Shown piece after piece: positions 48,317 to 57,091 of a stretch of DNA of 64,000 nt (position 1 is its first letter; every line of letters begins with the position of its first letter). The stretch is from Ralstonia sp. 25mfcol4.1 (GTDB lineage: Bacteria; Pseudomonadota; Gammaproteobacteria; Burkholderiales; Burkholderiaceae), in NCBI RefSeq assembly GCF_900104095.1, contig NZ_FNJO01000003.1, forward strand, positions 248,001 through 312,000. Direction: 5' to 3'. Position numbers and translations under genes: made by a program. The notes beneath the pieces are model-generated. The model was not told the DNA's origin and made no database searches. It saw nothing but the letters and a program-made list of their open reading frames with translations.

Positions 48317-48392
48317 GGGGCGTTAGCTCAGTTGGTAGAGCAGCGGACTCTTAATCCGTAGGTCGAGTGTTCGAGTCACTCACGCCCCACCA
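48317..48392 (+). tRNA. tRNA-Lys (anticodon CTT), second copy
   Basis: A 76-nt gene identical base for base to the copy at 45598-45673, including the encoded CCA. The sequences differ immediately outside except for a short TCTTCGT before each. Separate promoter and terminator. Confidence 0.97.
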
Positions 48393-48403
48393 GCGAATTC
48401 CAG

Positions 48404-48435
48404 AAAAGCCCGAGGCTACCCGCTTCGGGCTTTTT
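48404..48435 (+). terminator. Terminator after the second tRNA-Lys
   Basis: AAAGCCCGA pairs with TCGGGCTTT across a 10-nt loop, and a T run follows. Confidence 0.82.
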
Positions 48436-48502
48436 GCTTTCCGGCCCACTGCTTTTCCGGCCCTGCTTTTCCGGCCCTGCTTTCCGGCCCCCTGCTTTCC
48501 GG
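48435..48502. repeat. Short tandem repeat, five imperfect 14-15 bp units
   Basis: Units of the form TGCTTTTCCGGCCC start at 48435, 48450, 48464, 48478 and 48493. The second and third are identical, the others differ by one T or one or two C residues, and the last is partial. It lies between the tRNA terminator and the Bug gene promoter region and codes for nothing recognisable. Confidence 0.85.
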
Positions 48503-48619
48503 TCAGAGCGGTGCAAGCCCCCTTCCCCACGTCGCGGCGCCGGTGGTCCGATCTCCACGGGTTCCCCCCTATATCCCGGCCCTCGCCTTTCGCGGTTGAA
48601 TGCTCTTCGCCGCATATCA

Positions 48620-48668
48620 CGGAACGTAGTTCCGTATTGCGGAACCCGAGTCCGTATCCGGGCAATAC
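48620..48668. promoter_or_regulatory. Operator with alternating inverted half-sites before the Bug gene
   Basis: Half-sites alternate: CGGAAC-GTA-GTTCCG-TATTG-CGGAAC-CCGA-GTCCG. This gives two overlapping perfect palindromes (48620-48634 and 48629-48645). A further pair GTATTGC/GCAATAC joins 48634-48640 with 48662-48668. The TTCCG-N5-CGGAA geometry fits IclR-type operators. The start codon of the transporter gene is 25 bp further on. Confidence 0.68.
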
Positions 48669-48692
48669 AAGCAATATGTTGGGAGGCATCTC

Positions 48693-49670
48693 TTGAAAGC
48701 TGTTCTGAAAGTGGGCGCCGCGGGCGCCCTCGCCGCATTGGGCCTGGTCGCAACCGCCGCGCAGGCGCAGTCGTATCCGACCAAGCCGATCCGCCTGATC
48801 GTGCCGTTCGCAGCGGGCGGCACCACCGATATCGTTGGCCGCGCCGTGTCCGACGCGCTGGGCCGCGAACTGGGTCAGCCGGTGGTGGTGGAGAACCGCG
48901 GCGGCGGCGGCGGCGCGATCGGCGCCGACGCGCTGGCCAAGTCCGCACCGGACGGCTACACGCTGGGCATCGCCACCGTAAGCACGATGGCCACCAACCC
49001 GGCCACGAACGCCAAGAACCCCTACGATCCGATCAAGGATTTCGCGCCGATCACGAACCTCGTGAACGTGCCGAACGTACTGACGGTGAACCCGAAGGTG
49101 CCGGCGAAGAACCTCAAGGAATTCGTCGCCCTGCTCAAGTCGAACCCTGGCAAGTACAGCTATGCGTCGGCCGGCAAGGGCAGCATCTCGCATCTGGACG
49201 GCGAACTGTTCAAGTACATCACCAAGACCGACATGGTCCACATCCCCTATCGTGGATCGGGCCCGGCATTGAATGACACGCTGGCCGGCCAGGTGAACGC
49301 CCAGTTCGACAACCTGCCGTCGTCGATGCCCTTCATCCAGAGCGACAAGCTGCGTGCGCTGGCCGTGGCCGCGCCCAAGCGCGTGGAAGGCCTGCCCAAT
49401 GTGCCGACCTTCGCCGAGGAAGGCATGAAGGACATGAACAACATGGCCTGGTACGGCCTGGTGGCCCCGGCAGGCACGCCGGCAGCGATCGTCGCCAAGG
49501 TGCACGATGCCGCGGTCAAGGCACTGCAGGACCCGAACGTGAAGAAGCGCCTGCACGACGCCGGCGCCTATCCCGATGGCAATACGCAGCAGCAATATGC
49601 CGCGCAGATCAAGCGCGAACTGGAACTGCGCAAGAAGATTGCGACCGACCAGAACATCACGCTCGAATGA
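48693..49670 (+). CDS. Bug-type (TctC) tricarboxylate-family substrate-binding protein
   Basis: A 325-residue periplasmic binding protein. A signal peptide ends at about residue 25 (TAAQA before QSYPTKP). The Bug signatures are YPTKPIRLIVPFAAGGTTDIVGR, GQPVVVENRGGGGGAIGA, APDGYTLGIATV, MVHIPYRGSGPALNDTLAGQV and LPNVPTFAEEG. The start is a TTG at 48693, six bases after GGGAGG; the next ATG is too far inside. The membrane partners TctA and TctB are not in the window, the common situation for Bug proteins of this order. The ligand is probably an organic acid, but unspecified. Confidence 0.92.
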   Translation: MKAVLKVGAAGALAALGLVATAAQAQSYPTKPIRLIVPFAAGGTTDIVGRAVSDALGRELGQPVVVENRGGGGGAIGADALAKSAPDGYTLGIATVSTMATNPATNAKNPYDPIKDFAPITNLVNVPNVLTVNPKVPAKNLKEFVALLKSNPGKYSYASAGKGSISHLDGELFKYITKTDMVHIPYRGSGPALNDTLAGQVNAQFDNLPSSMPFIQSDKLRALAVAAPKRVEGLPNVPTFAEEGMKDMNNMAWYGLVAPAGTPAAIVAKVHDAAVKALQDPNVKKRLHDAGAYPDGNTQQQYAAQIKRELELRKKIATDQNITLE

Positions 49671-49848
49671 CCGCCTGATGATGGCATGACGGTCACGTGA
49701 CGCGCCCGTCGCCCGAGGGTTGGTACTACGACTCCCGGCGGCAGGCCGTCACAAATAGCGGTACAGTGTGATTATCGATACAGGCATTTTCTACAAATTT
49801 CTGTTTTTGGCCGATCCCACCGACCGGCCCTCACTCGAGAGGATAATG

Positions 49849-50223
49849 ATGCTGAAGAAGACCGTACCGACGCTGATCGTTGCCGCCCTGACTGCCCTGG
49901 GCGCCGTGCAGCTGGCCCACGCCCAGAAGAACTACACGGATGGCGGCGATCTCTACAGCGGCAGCCACACCAAGAACAAGGCGAATCCGAACCAGAATCC
50001 GGCCAAGTCCGGCAAGTTCGATCCGTACACCGATGGCGCGAAGAAATCGACGCGCGCCGACCTGGCCCCGAACAAGAAGGCCGACCCGTACACCGATGGC
50101 GCCAAGTCCGGCAAGCCGGATCCTTACCTGGACGGTGCGAAGAGCGGCAAGCCCGATCCGTACCTGGACGGCGCCAAGTCCGGCAAGGCCGATCCGTACA
50201 CCGACGGCGCCAAGAAGCAGTAA
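49849..50223 (+). CDS. Small exported DPYxDGAK-repeat protein
   Basis: A 124-residue protein of unknown function. A clear signal peptide (MLKKTVPTLIVAALTALG) ends with AHA at residue 25. The mature part is hydrophilic, rich in Lys, Asp, Gly and Pro, and has five copies of DPYxDGAK, three of them spaced by the linker SGKP or SGKA. A degenerate first unit (NYTDGGD) occurs at its N-terminus. There are no cysteines. Two adjacent ATGs follow GAGAGGATA; the second fits the ribosome site better. The repeat resembles Ca-binding or cell-surface charged repeats only in a general way. Confidence 0.82.
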   Translation: MLKKTVPTLIVAALTALGAVQLAHAQKNYTDGGDLYSGSHTKNKANPNQNPAKSGKFDPYTDGAKKSTRADLAPNKKADPYTDGAKSGKPDPYLDGAKSGKPDPYLDGAKSGKADPYTDGAKKQ

Positions 50224-50605
50224 ATCCCGCACCCAGACAGTCGGCGGCCAGGGCACACCGGGCTTGCTTTCACTGTCAGCGCCTCAAGGCCCCTGCCGTC
50301 GCGCGGGGGCTTTTTTCATTCGGGCAGCGCCGCCTGCCGCCCTTGCGCACATCAGACGTCAGACACCCCGCCTGCCCTGCAGCGTCAAGCGGCAACGCAG
50401 CCGCCTCAGCCAAAAGATTGACTAGGACATACCCGACCTGTCACGCAAATGTCCCAACATTGCTGATAGTGTTCGTCCCTAACGATTTTCAATGAAGAGC
50501 GACCGGCCCGATCGAGAGGCAGGCGCCAGCCGTCCGGGCCGGCCAAGCACCGGCCCAAGAAGTGTCCAGGCGGCAAGAAAACCCTGTTATGGGAGACCTG
50601 AGCAA
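50224..50605. other. Intergenic region between the repeat-protein gene and the MarR-like gene
   Basis: Apart from the terminator at 50286-50316 no gene was found. GGACAT (50425-50430) and ATGTCC (50449-50454) form a spaced inverted repeat next to TTGACT (50418-50423), which might be a -35 box with an operator. This could serve the gene at 50606. Confidence 0.45.
50286..50316 (+). terminator. Terminator of the repeat-protein gene
   Basis: GCCCC (50289-50293) pairs with GGGGC around an 11-nt loop and is followed by six T residues. Confidence 0.82.
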
Positions 50606-51127
50606 ATGCAGCCCAAAGCACTCGAAATCCACGAGCCTGTCGTGTTCTCGCTTGTCGATGCGGTCACCGCGTGGCAAAGCGCCCTGGAACAGACGCTGAG
50701 CGTCTCCGGGCTGACCTATCCAAAATGGCTGTTGTTGCGCGGCATCCAGTCCGGTGATTTCACGCGCGGCCAGCCATGCCAGGGCGCGATCTTCCTCGAC
50801 GTGCCCCAGACCGAGCGACTGTTGCGCGAACTCCATGCCGATGGCTGGCTGGAGTTTCCGAGCGATGGCACGCCGCAGATCGCCTTCGAAGCCTGTTCGC
50901 GCCTGGAACGCGCGGCGCTGGCCGTGCGGGCGCTGCACTCGGTCTCGATCTCGCATCTGGCGCCGGCGGAACGCACCGCGTTGACCAGTCTGCTGCATCG
51001 CATGACCGCCACGCTGGACCATCACGCCGAACGCCACAGCCGCCAGGCCGCCCGCAACACCGCCGAGTTATCGCTGGTGGTGGCCGAGCACGCCAGCCGC
51101 ACCGCACAACACGCGCTGGCCGCCTGA
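50606..51127 (+). CDS. MarR-like winged-helix protein
   Basis: A 173-residue protein with the layout of MarR regulators. An N-terminal dimer helix (VFSLVDAVTAWQSALEQTL) is followed by a helix-turn-helix region (YPKWLLLRGI, IFLDVPQTERLLRELHADGWLEF) and long C-terminal helices with many His and Ala residues. The wing is less conserved than in standard MarR proteins, so the call is moderate. The ATG at 50606 follows GGGAGACCTGAGCAA. It stands 151 bp before the glutamate dehydrogenase gene, with a terminator between. Confidence 0.68.
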   Translation: MQPKALEIHEPVVFSLVDAVTAWQSALEQTLSVSGLTYPKWLLLRGIQSGDFTRGQPCQGAIFLDVPQTERLLRELHADGWLEFPSDGTPQIAFEACSRLERAALAVRALHSVSISHLAPAERTALTSLLHRMTATLDHHAERHSRQAARNTAELSLVVAEHASRTAQHALAA

Positions 51128-51170
51128 CCCGCACCAGGGCTTCGGCCCTGCGCCCACCGGTCACGACCCT

Positions 51171-51202
51171 GACGCCCCGCCCCTGCGGGGCGTCGTCGTT
51201 TT
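51171..51202 (+). terminator. Terminator after the MarR-like gene
   Basis: A 10-bp perfect stem GACGCCCCGC/GCGGGGCGTC with a 4-nt loop is followed by a T-rich stretch, GTCGTTTTG. Confidence 0.85.
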
Positions 51203-51278
51203 GTGGCCCCGGCCTCGTAAATCTTTCCTACAGTGTGAGCATGCACCGGCACACCACCGAGAACAGCGAGGAGAGGCC

Positions 51279-54200
51279 ATGCCCCCCGAGAACGAAGAAA
51301 AGGTTGCGCAACTGCTCGATGATCTGGTTGCATTCGCGCGTGAACGCCTGCCCGCCGCCACGTTTGCCATCGTCGAGCCATTGTTCCGGCATTACTACGA
51401 CCTGGCCGATGCCGAAGACCTGCTGGCGCGCGACGTCGCCGATCTGTACGGCGCCGTGATGGCGCACTGGCAGACGGCCCAGAAATTCGTCTCGGGTGCC
51501 GCGCGGCTGCGCGTGTACAACCCCAACCTGGAAGAACACGGCTGGCATTCCGACCACACGATCGTCGAGATCGTGAACGACGACATGCCGTTCCTGGTGG
51601 ATTCCGTGACGATGGAGATCAACCGTCACGGCCTGACCCTGCATTCGGCCATCCATCCGGTATTCCGCGTCTGCCGCGACGCGCGCGGGGCGATCGAGAG
51701 CATCGGCCTGGGCGGCACCGAAGCCAGCACCGATCGCTGCCGGCTCGAATCGTTCATCCATTTCGAAGTGGACCGCACCGGAGAGTCCACCCGGCTCGAT
51801 GCGCTGCGCGTGGGCATCGGCGCCGCGCTTGGCGATGTGCGCGCAGCCGTGGAAGACTGGCCGCGCATGCGCCAGATCGCCCAGGAAACCGTGGCCGGCA
51901 TGGCCCACGCGGCCGATGCCGGCACGCCGGAGTCAGCGGAGGCGCGGGCGTTCCTGGAATGGATGCTCGACGACCATTTCACATTCCTGGGCCAGCGCGA
52001 CTATGAACTGGTGTCGCGCGACGGCCAGTACTTCCTGCGCGGCGTGGCGGGCTCCGGCGCGGGCATCCTGCGCGAGGCGCTGCGCGACCCGGGCACTGAC
52101 GATGTCACACCCCTGCCGCCCGCCGCACGCGCCATCATCGAAGGCGCATCGCCGATCTTCATCACCAAGGCCAACTCGCGGTCCACGGTACACCGGCCGG
52201 GCTATCTCGACTACGTGGGCGTGAAGCTGCTCGACGCCAATGGCAACCTGTTCGGCGAACGCCGCTACGTGGGCCTGTACACGTCCACGGCCTACATGGT
52301 CAGCACCAGCGAGATTCCGCTGGTGCGCCGCAAGTGCGCCAATATCCTGCAGCGGGCCGGCTTCCTGACCAAGGGCCACCTGTACAAGTCGCTGGTGACG
52401 ATCCTGGAGCAGTATCCGCGCGACGAACTGTTCCAGGCCGACGAGGACGAACTGTTCGACATCACGCTGGGCATCCTGCGCCTGCAGGAACACCAGCGCA
52501 CGCGGCTGTTCGTGCGGCGCGACCGCTTCGACCGCTTTATCTCGTGCCTGGTCTTCGTGCCGCGCGACAAGTACAACACCGACCTGCGCCAGCGCATCCA
52601 GAAGCTGCTGGTGCAGTCGTTCAACGGCACCAGTTGCGAGTTCAGCCCGCAGCTGTCGGAATCGCCGCTCGCACGCATCCAGCTGACGGTGCGCGGCCAA
52701 CCGGGCACGATGCCCGAGGTGGACACGCGCGAGCTTGAAGAAAAGATCGTGCAGGCCACGCGCCGCTGGCAGGACGATCTGGCGCAGGCGCTGCACGACA
52801 GCCGTGGCGAGGAACAGGGCAACCGGCTGCTGCGCCGCTACGGCGACTCGTTCCCGGCCGGCTTTCGCGAGGACTACGCGGCCCGCACCGCAGTGCGCGA
52901 TATCGAACTGATGGAACATGCGCGCCAGCATCCCAGCAAGCTGGCGATGAACCTGTACCGGCCGATCGAGGCCCCATCGGGCGCGTTCCGCTTCAAGGTG
53001 TACCGCGCCGGCGAACCCATCGCGCTGTCGCTGAGCCTGCCGATGCTGGAACACCTGGGCGTGCGCGTGGACGAAGAGCGCCCCTACCTGATCGAGCCCG
53101 ATGGCTGCGAGCCGGTGTGGATTCACGACTTCGGACTGGAAATCGTGGCCGACCCCGACGGCAAGCCGCTGGACATCGACATCGAGAAAATCAAGCCGCT
53201 GTTCGAGGACGCCTTCGCGCGCGCCTGGAATGGCGAGATCGAGAACGACGACTTCAACCGGCTGGTGCTGCGCGCGGGCCTGGCCGCGCGCGACGTGACC
53301 ATCCTGCGCGCCTACACCAAGTACCTGCGCCAGGTCGGCTCCACGTTCAGCAATGCGTATATCGAACGGGCGCTGACGGCCAATCCCAACATCGCGGCGA
53401 TGCTGGTGTCGCTGTTCCTGGCGCGCTTCGACCCGGCCACGGCGGCCGCGCCCGCACCAGATCACGCGGAGAAGACCGACGACCCGCGCACCCGCAAGTG
53501 GCTGGCCGATATCGATGCCGCGCTCGACCAGGTGCCCAACCTGGACGAGGACCGCATCCTGCGGCTGTTCCTGAACCTGATCGACGCCACGGTGCGCACC
53601 AACTATTTCCATCGCGGCGCGGACGGGCAGGCGCGCCCGTACGTGTCGTTCAAGTTCAATCCGGCGCTGGTGCAGGGCCTGCCCGAACCGCGCCCGATGT
53701 TCGAGATCTGGGTCTACTCGCCACGCGTCGAAGGCGTGCACCTGCGCGGCGGGCGCGTGGCACGCGGCGGCCTGCGCTGGTCGGACCGCCGCGAGGACTT
53801 CCGCACCGAGGTGCTGGGCCTGATGAAGGCCCAGATGGTCAAGAACACCGTGATCGTTCCGGTAGGCTCCAAGGGCGGCTTCGTGGTCAAGCGTCCGCCG
53901 CCGGCCACCGATCGCGATGCCTTCCTGGCCGAAGGCGTGGCCTGCTACCAGACCTTCCTGCGCGGCCTGCTGGACCTGACCGACAACCTGGTATCGGGCC
54001 AGCTGGTGCCGCCGCCGGATGTGGTGCGTCACGACGAGAACGACCCCTACCTGGTGGTGGCCGCCGACAAGGGCACGGCCACGTTCTCCGACTACGCCAA
54101 CGCCATTTCGGCCGAATACGGCTTCTGGCTCGACGACGCCTTCGCGTCGGGCGGCTCGGTCGGGTATGACCACAAGAAGATGGGCATCACGGCGCGCGGC

Positions 54201-56168
54201 GCGTGGGAAAGCGTCAAGCGGCACTTCCGTGAAATGGGCGTGGATATCCAGAGCACGCCGTTCACCGTGGTGGGCGTGGGCGATATGTCCGGCGATGTGT
54301 TCGGCAACGGCATGCTGCTGTCGCCCCATATCAGGCTGCTGGCCGCGTTCGACCATCGGCATATCTTCCTGGATCCGGACCCCGATTGCGCGAAGGCCCT
54401 GGCCGAGCGCCAGCGCCTGTTCGACCTGCCGCGCTCCAGCTGGGCCGACTACGACACCTCGCTGATTTCGGCCGGCGGCGGTGTGTTTCCGCGTACGGCC
54501 AAGACGATTCCGCTGTCGCCGCAGGTGCAGGCCGCGCTGGGCATCCAGGCGTCCGCGCTGTCGCCGAACGAGCTGATGCACGCGATCCTGACCGCGCCGG
54601 TGGACCTGCTCTACAACGGCGGCATCGGCACCTACGTCAAGGCCAGCACCGAGACGCACCTGCAGGCCGGCGACCGGTCCAACGACGCGATCCGCGTGAA
54701 CGGCAACGAACTGCGTTGCAAGGTGGTGGGCGAAGGCGGCAACCTGGGCTTCACGCAACTGGGCCGCATCGAGTTCGCGCGCAACGGCGGCCGCATCAAT
54801 ACCGACGCCATCGACAACTCGGCCGGCGTCGATTGCTCGGACCACGAGGTCAACATCAAGATCCTGCTCGGGCTGGTCGTCGCCGATGGCGAGATGACCG
54901 GGAAGCAGCGCAACAAGCTGCTGGCCGAGATGACCGACGAGGTGGGCCTGCTGGTGCTGCAGGACAACTACTACCAGACCCAGGCGCTGTCGGTGGCGGG
55001 GCGCGAGGCGCCGACGCTGATCGATGCGGAGGGCCGGCTGATTCGCTGGCTGGAACGCGCGGGCCGCCTCAACCGTCCGCTCGAATTCCTGCCGTCCGAC
55101 ACCGACATCGCCGAACGCAAGTCGCTGGGCCAGGGCCTGACATCGCCCGAGCGCGCGGTACTGCTGGCCTACAGCAAGATGTGGCTCTACGACGAGCTGC
55201 TGGTGTCCGACCTGCCCGAAGATGCACTGGTGGCTGGCCTGCTCGTCGACTACTTCCCGAAGCCGCTGCAGCAGCAGCATGCCGCGACCATGCAGCGGCA
55301 CCCGCTGCGGCGCGAGATCCTGGCCACGCACCTGACCAACATGCTGGTGAACCGCATCGGCGCCACCTTCGTCCATCGGCTGATGGAAGAGACCGACGCC
55401 CGGCCCGCCGACATCGTGCGCGCCTGCCTGCTGGCGCGCGACGTATTCGGGCTGACCGGGCTGTGGGAACGCATCGACGCTCTCGACAACCGCGTGGACG
55501 ATGCCATCCAGGCGCGCATGTTCGGCGCGCTGGGCCGGCTGCTGGAACGCGCGACGCTATGGTTCGTGCGCTACCTCCGGGGCGGTGGCACGGTCGAGCC
55601 GGGTGCCACGCGATTCATGGAGGCCGCGCAGTGGCTGACGCCGCAACTGGCGACGCTGCTGCCGCCCGAGACGTCGCAGGCCATGGCCGATGCAGCCCTG
55701 TCGCTGACCGAGGCCGGTGTCGACGACGACCTGGCCCTGCGTGTGGCCGCCAGCGACAACGCTGCCGCCGCGCTCGACATTGCCGAGGTGGCCGGGGCTT
55801 GCCACCGCAGCCTGGCGGCGGTGGCGGCAGTCTACTTCGCACTCGACACCGAACTCAACTTCGGCTGGCTGCGCGAACGCGCGCTGTCGCTGCCGGCCGA
55901 TACGCACTGGGACCTGCTCGCGCGCACAACCACGCTGGAAGACCTGGGCCGGCTCAAGCGCGCACTGACCACCAGCGTACTGGCCCAGGCACAGGACAGC
56001 GACGATGCGGCGGCAATGATCCACACCTGGCGCGGCAGCCGTCAGGTGGCCCTGGACCGCTACGCGCAGATGCTGACCGACCAGCGCGCGTCGGGTGTGT
56101 CGGGCGCGGCGGCCCTGTCGATGCTGTCGGTGGCGGTCAGGGAGATCGGCCTGCTGGAACGCGCCTGA
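51279..56168 (+). CDS. gdhB: NAD-specific glutamate dehydrogenase, 180-kDa type
   Basis: A 1629-residue member of the large NAD-glutamate dehydrogenase family (GDH-180). These enzymes catabolise glutamate to 2-oxoglutarate and ammonia. The catalytic domain lies near residues 800-1250, with RGGLRWSDRREDFRTEVLGLMKAQMVKNTVIVP and the catalytic lysine at about 865 in GSKGGFVVK. The Rossmann part follows (GVGDMSGDVFGNGMLLS). Large N- and C-terminal regions unique to the family carry ACT-like and helical domains. The ATG at 51279 follows GAGGAGAGGCC. No partner genes are attached. The gene symbol is approximate. Confidence 0.94.
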   Translation: MPPENEEKVAQLLDDLVAFARERLPAATFAIVEPLFRHYYDLADAEDLLARDVADLYGAVMAHWQTAQKFVSGAARLRVYNPNLEEHGWHSDHTIVEIVNDDMPFLVDSVTMEINRHGLTLHSAIHPVFRVCRDARGAIESIGLGGTEASTDRCRLESFIHFEVDRTGESTRLDALRVGIGAALGDVRAAVEDWPRMRQIAQETVAGMAHAADAGTPESAEARAFLEWMLDDHFTFLGQRDYELVSRDGQYFLRGVAGSGAGILREALRDPGTDDVTPLPPAARAIIEGASPIFITKANSRSTVHRPGYLDYVGVKLLDANGNLFGERRYVGLYTSTAYMVSTSEIPLVRRKCANILQRAGFLTKGHLYKSLVTILEQYPRDELFQADEDELFDITLGILRLQEHQRTRLFVRRDRFDRFISCLVFVPRDKYNTDLRQRIQKLLVQSFNGTSCEFSPQLSESPLARIQLTVRGQPGTMPEVDTRELEEKIVQATRRWQDDLAQALHDSRGEEQGNRLLRRYGDSFPAGFREDYAARTAVRDIELMEHARQHPSKLAMNLYRPIEAPSGAFRFKVYRAGEPIALSLSLPMLEHLGVRVDEERPYLIEPDGCEPVWIHDFGLEIVADPDGKPLDIDIEKIKPLFEDAFARAWNGEIENDDFNRLVLRAGLAARDVTILRAYTKYLRQVGSTFSNAYIERALTANPNIAAMLVSLFLARFDPATAAAPAPDHAEKTDDPRTRKWLADIDAALDQVPNLDEDRILRLFLNLIDATVRTNYFHRGADGQARPYVSFKFNPALVQGLPEPRPMFEIWVYSPRVEGVHLRGGRVARGGLRWSDRREDFRTEVLGLMKAQMVKNTVIVPVGSKGGFVVKRPPPATDRDAFLAEGVACYQTFLRGLLDLTDNLVSGQLVPPPDVVRHDENDPYLVVAADKGTATFSDYANAISAEYGFWLDDAFASGGSVGYDHKKMGITARGAWESVKRHFREMGVDIQSTPFTVVGVGDMSGDVFGNGMLLSPHIRLLAAFDHRHIFLDPDPDCAKALAERQRLFDLPRSSWADYDTSLISAGGGVFPRTAKTIPLSPQVQAALGIQASALSPNELMHAILTAPVDLLYNGGIGTYVKASTETHLQAGDRSNDAIRVNGNELRCKVVGEGGNLGFTQLGRIEFARNGGRINTDAIDNSAGVDCSDHEVNIKILLGLVVADGEMTGKQRNKLLAEMTDEVGLLVLQDNYYQTQALSVAGREAPTLIDAEGRLIRWLERAGRLNRPLEFLPSDTDIAERKSLGQGLTSPERAVLLAYSKMWLYDELLVSDLPEDALVAGLLVDYFPKPLQQQHAATMQRHPLRREILATHLTNMLVNRIGATFVHRLMEETDARPADIVRACLLARDVFGLTGLWERIDALDNRVDDAIQARMFGALGRLLERATLWFVRYLRGGGTVEPGATRFMEAAQWLTPQLATLLPPETSQAMADAALSLTEAGVDDDLALRVAASDNAAAALDIAEVAGACHRSLAAVAAVYFALDTELNFGWLRERALSLPADTHWDLLARTTTLEDLGRLKRALTTSVLAQAQDSDDAAAMIHTWRGSRQVALDRYAQMLTDQRASGVSGAAALSMLSVAVREIGLLERA

Positions 56169-56198
56169 CGCCGGTGCACGCGTTGACCGCACTGCAAG

Positions 56199-56224
56199 CA
56201 AAACGGCCCGCACTGGGCGGGCCG
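56199..56224 (-). terminator. Terminator of the downstream minus-strand gene
   Basis: CGGCCCGC (56204-56211) pairs with GCGGGCCG (56217-56224). On the minus strand it is followed by TTTTGC. It sits after the gene at 56279-56668. Confidence 0.7.
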
Positions 56225-56278
56225 AAGGATGTGGTGGGATCAAACAGTCGTATGACGTGAAGCATCCGGTGCTGCGCG

Positions 56279-56668
56279 TCAGTCGTCGTCGATCACGTCG
56301 TCGTCGTCCATGTCACGCAGCGGCGGCGCGTCGTCGCCGTCATCGGTCAGATCATCGTCCGCCCCGTCGCCACGCGCGCGGAATTCGAGCCCCAGGCGCA
56401 GGAACAGGTCGAACGCATCGGCCAGCATATGCTTCTGGCGCGGCAGCAGGCTCGCATACGGCATGTCGTAAATCGACTGATGCGTGCCGCGCGCACCCTT
56501 GAGGCCGCGGTCTCGTGCGATGTCAGACAGCAGCGCGGCAAAGCCCGAGAGATCCTGCGCGGCCAGCGCGGTGTTCAGCACCCTGGCAATGACCTGAGGG
56601 GATGCACCCGCCCATCCAATGACTTCGGCATTGGAGGCGGCATCGTGAGAGATATCGCTAATGTCCAT
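56279..56668 (-). CDS. Small acidic-tailed protein, unknown function
   Basis: A 129-residue soluble protein. The N-terminal 70 residues are helical (QVIARVLNTALAAQDLSGFAALLSDIARDRGLKG), then comes THQSIYDMPYASLLPRQKHMLADAFDLFLRLGLEF. The last 30 residues are almost all Asp/Glu/Gly with DDDDVIDDD at the end. The first helices vaguely recall HigA-like antitoxins, but no helix-turn-helix or partner toxin is present. No function assigned. Confidence 0.72.
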   Translation of the reverse strand: MDISDISHDAASNAEVIGWAGASPQVIARVLNTALAAQDLSGFAALLSDIARDRGLKGARGTHQSIYDMPYASLLPRQKHMLADAFDLFLRLGLEFRARGDGADDDLTDDGDDAPPLRDMDDDDVIDDD

Positions 56669-56750
56669 GATTGTCTTAACGGTACGAGACCGCGCCGGCT
56701 TGAGGTGACATCGCTATCGTGGATGACGGTGCCCCTTTTGCGCGACGGAA

Positions 56751-56990
56751 TCAGTGCCGTTTTCCGCGGTGAGGCGCCGGCCTGGACGGACGCTCCGTCG
56801 CCGTTGCGGCGGGAGCCCGAGGAACCTGGCGGTATCTTGGCGCGCCGTCCGGCCCATCGCGGGCCTCCAGGTGATTGCGCGCGCCACACAGCGGGCAGCG
56901 AAACAGCGGGCCCTGCCCTTCGTTCCGGATCTCCACCTCGTCGGGCGACCACTGCGCGCCGCAAGGCTGGTTCTGGCAGACAAACATCAT
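56751..56990 (-). CDS. Small zinc-ribbon protein
   Basis: A 79-residue protein. Cysteine pairs CQNQPC and CPLC are spaced about 25 residues apart, as in a zinc ribbon. A disordered, Pro/Arg-rich C-terminus (residues 48-79) follows. Two adjacent ATGs (56990, 56987) follow TTTGGAG. No DNA- or RNA-binding motif beyond the ribbon can be recognised. Function unknown. It lies on the minus strand between two other small unknown genes. Confidence 0.7.
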   Translation of the reverse strand: MMFVCQNQPCGAQWSPDEVEIRNEGQGPLFRCPLCGARNHLEARDGPDGAPRYRQVPRAPAATATERPSRPAPHRGKRH

Positions 56991-57091
56991 GAACTCCAAA
57001 TGAAGCGAGTCATCGTATCACGCAGGCTCCACGCATCACACCGCGCGTCTGCATGATTCACGCCCCACGTCGGCGGGATGGCGTGACTGCC

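Noticed and set aside
45598..48392. Integrative element between the tRNA-Lys genes.
   Set aside because: No integrase, recombinase or transposase lies inside; only two ordinary metabolic and regulatory genes.
48435..48502. CRISPR-like array.
   Set aside because: Units are only 14-15 bp and directly adjacent, without spacers, and no cas gene is present.
51933..55376. A minus-strand frame of more than 1100 codons opposite the glutamate dehydrogenase gene.
   Set aside because: Same mirror effect; its composition is His/Arg/Gln-rich without any domain.
56279..56668. Antitoxin of a HigA-like pair.
   Set aside because: The first helices look similar, but there is no helix-turn-helix and no toxin gene next to it.
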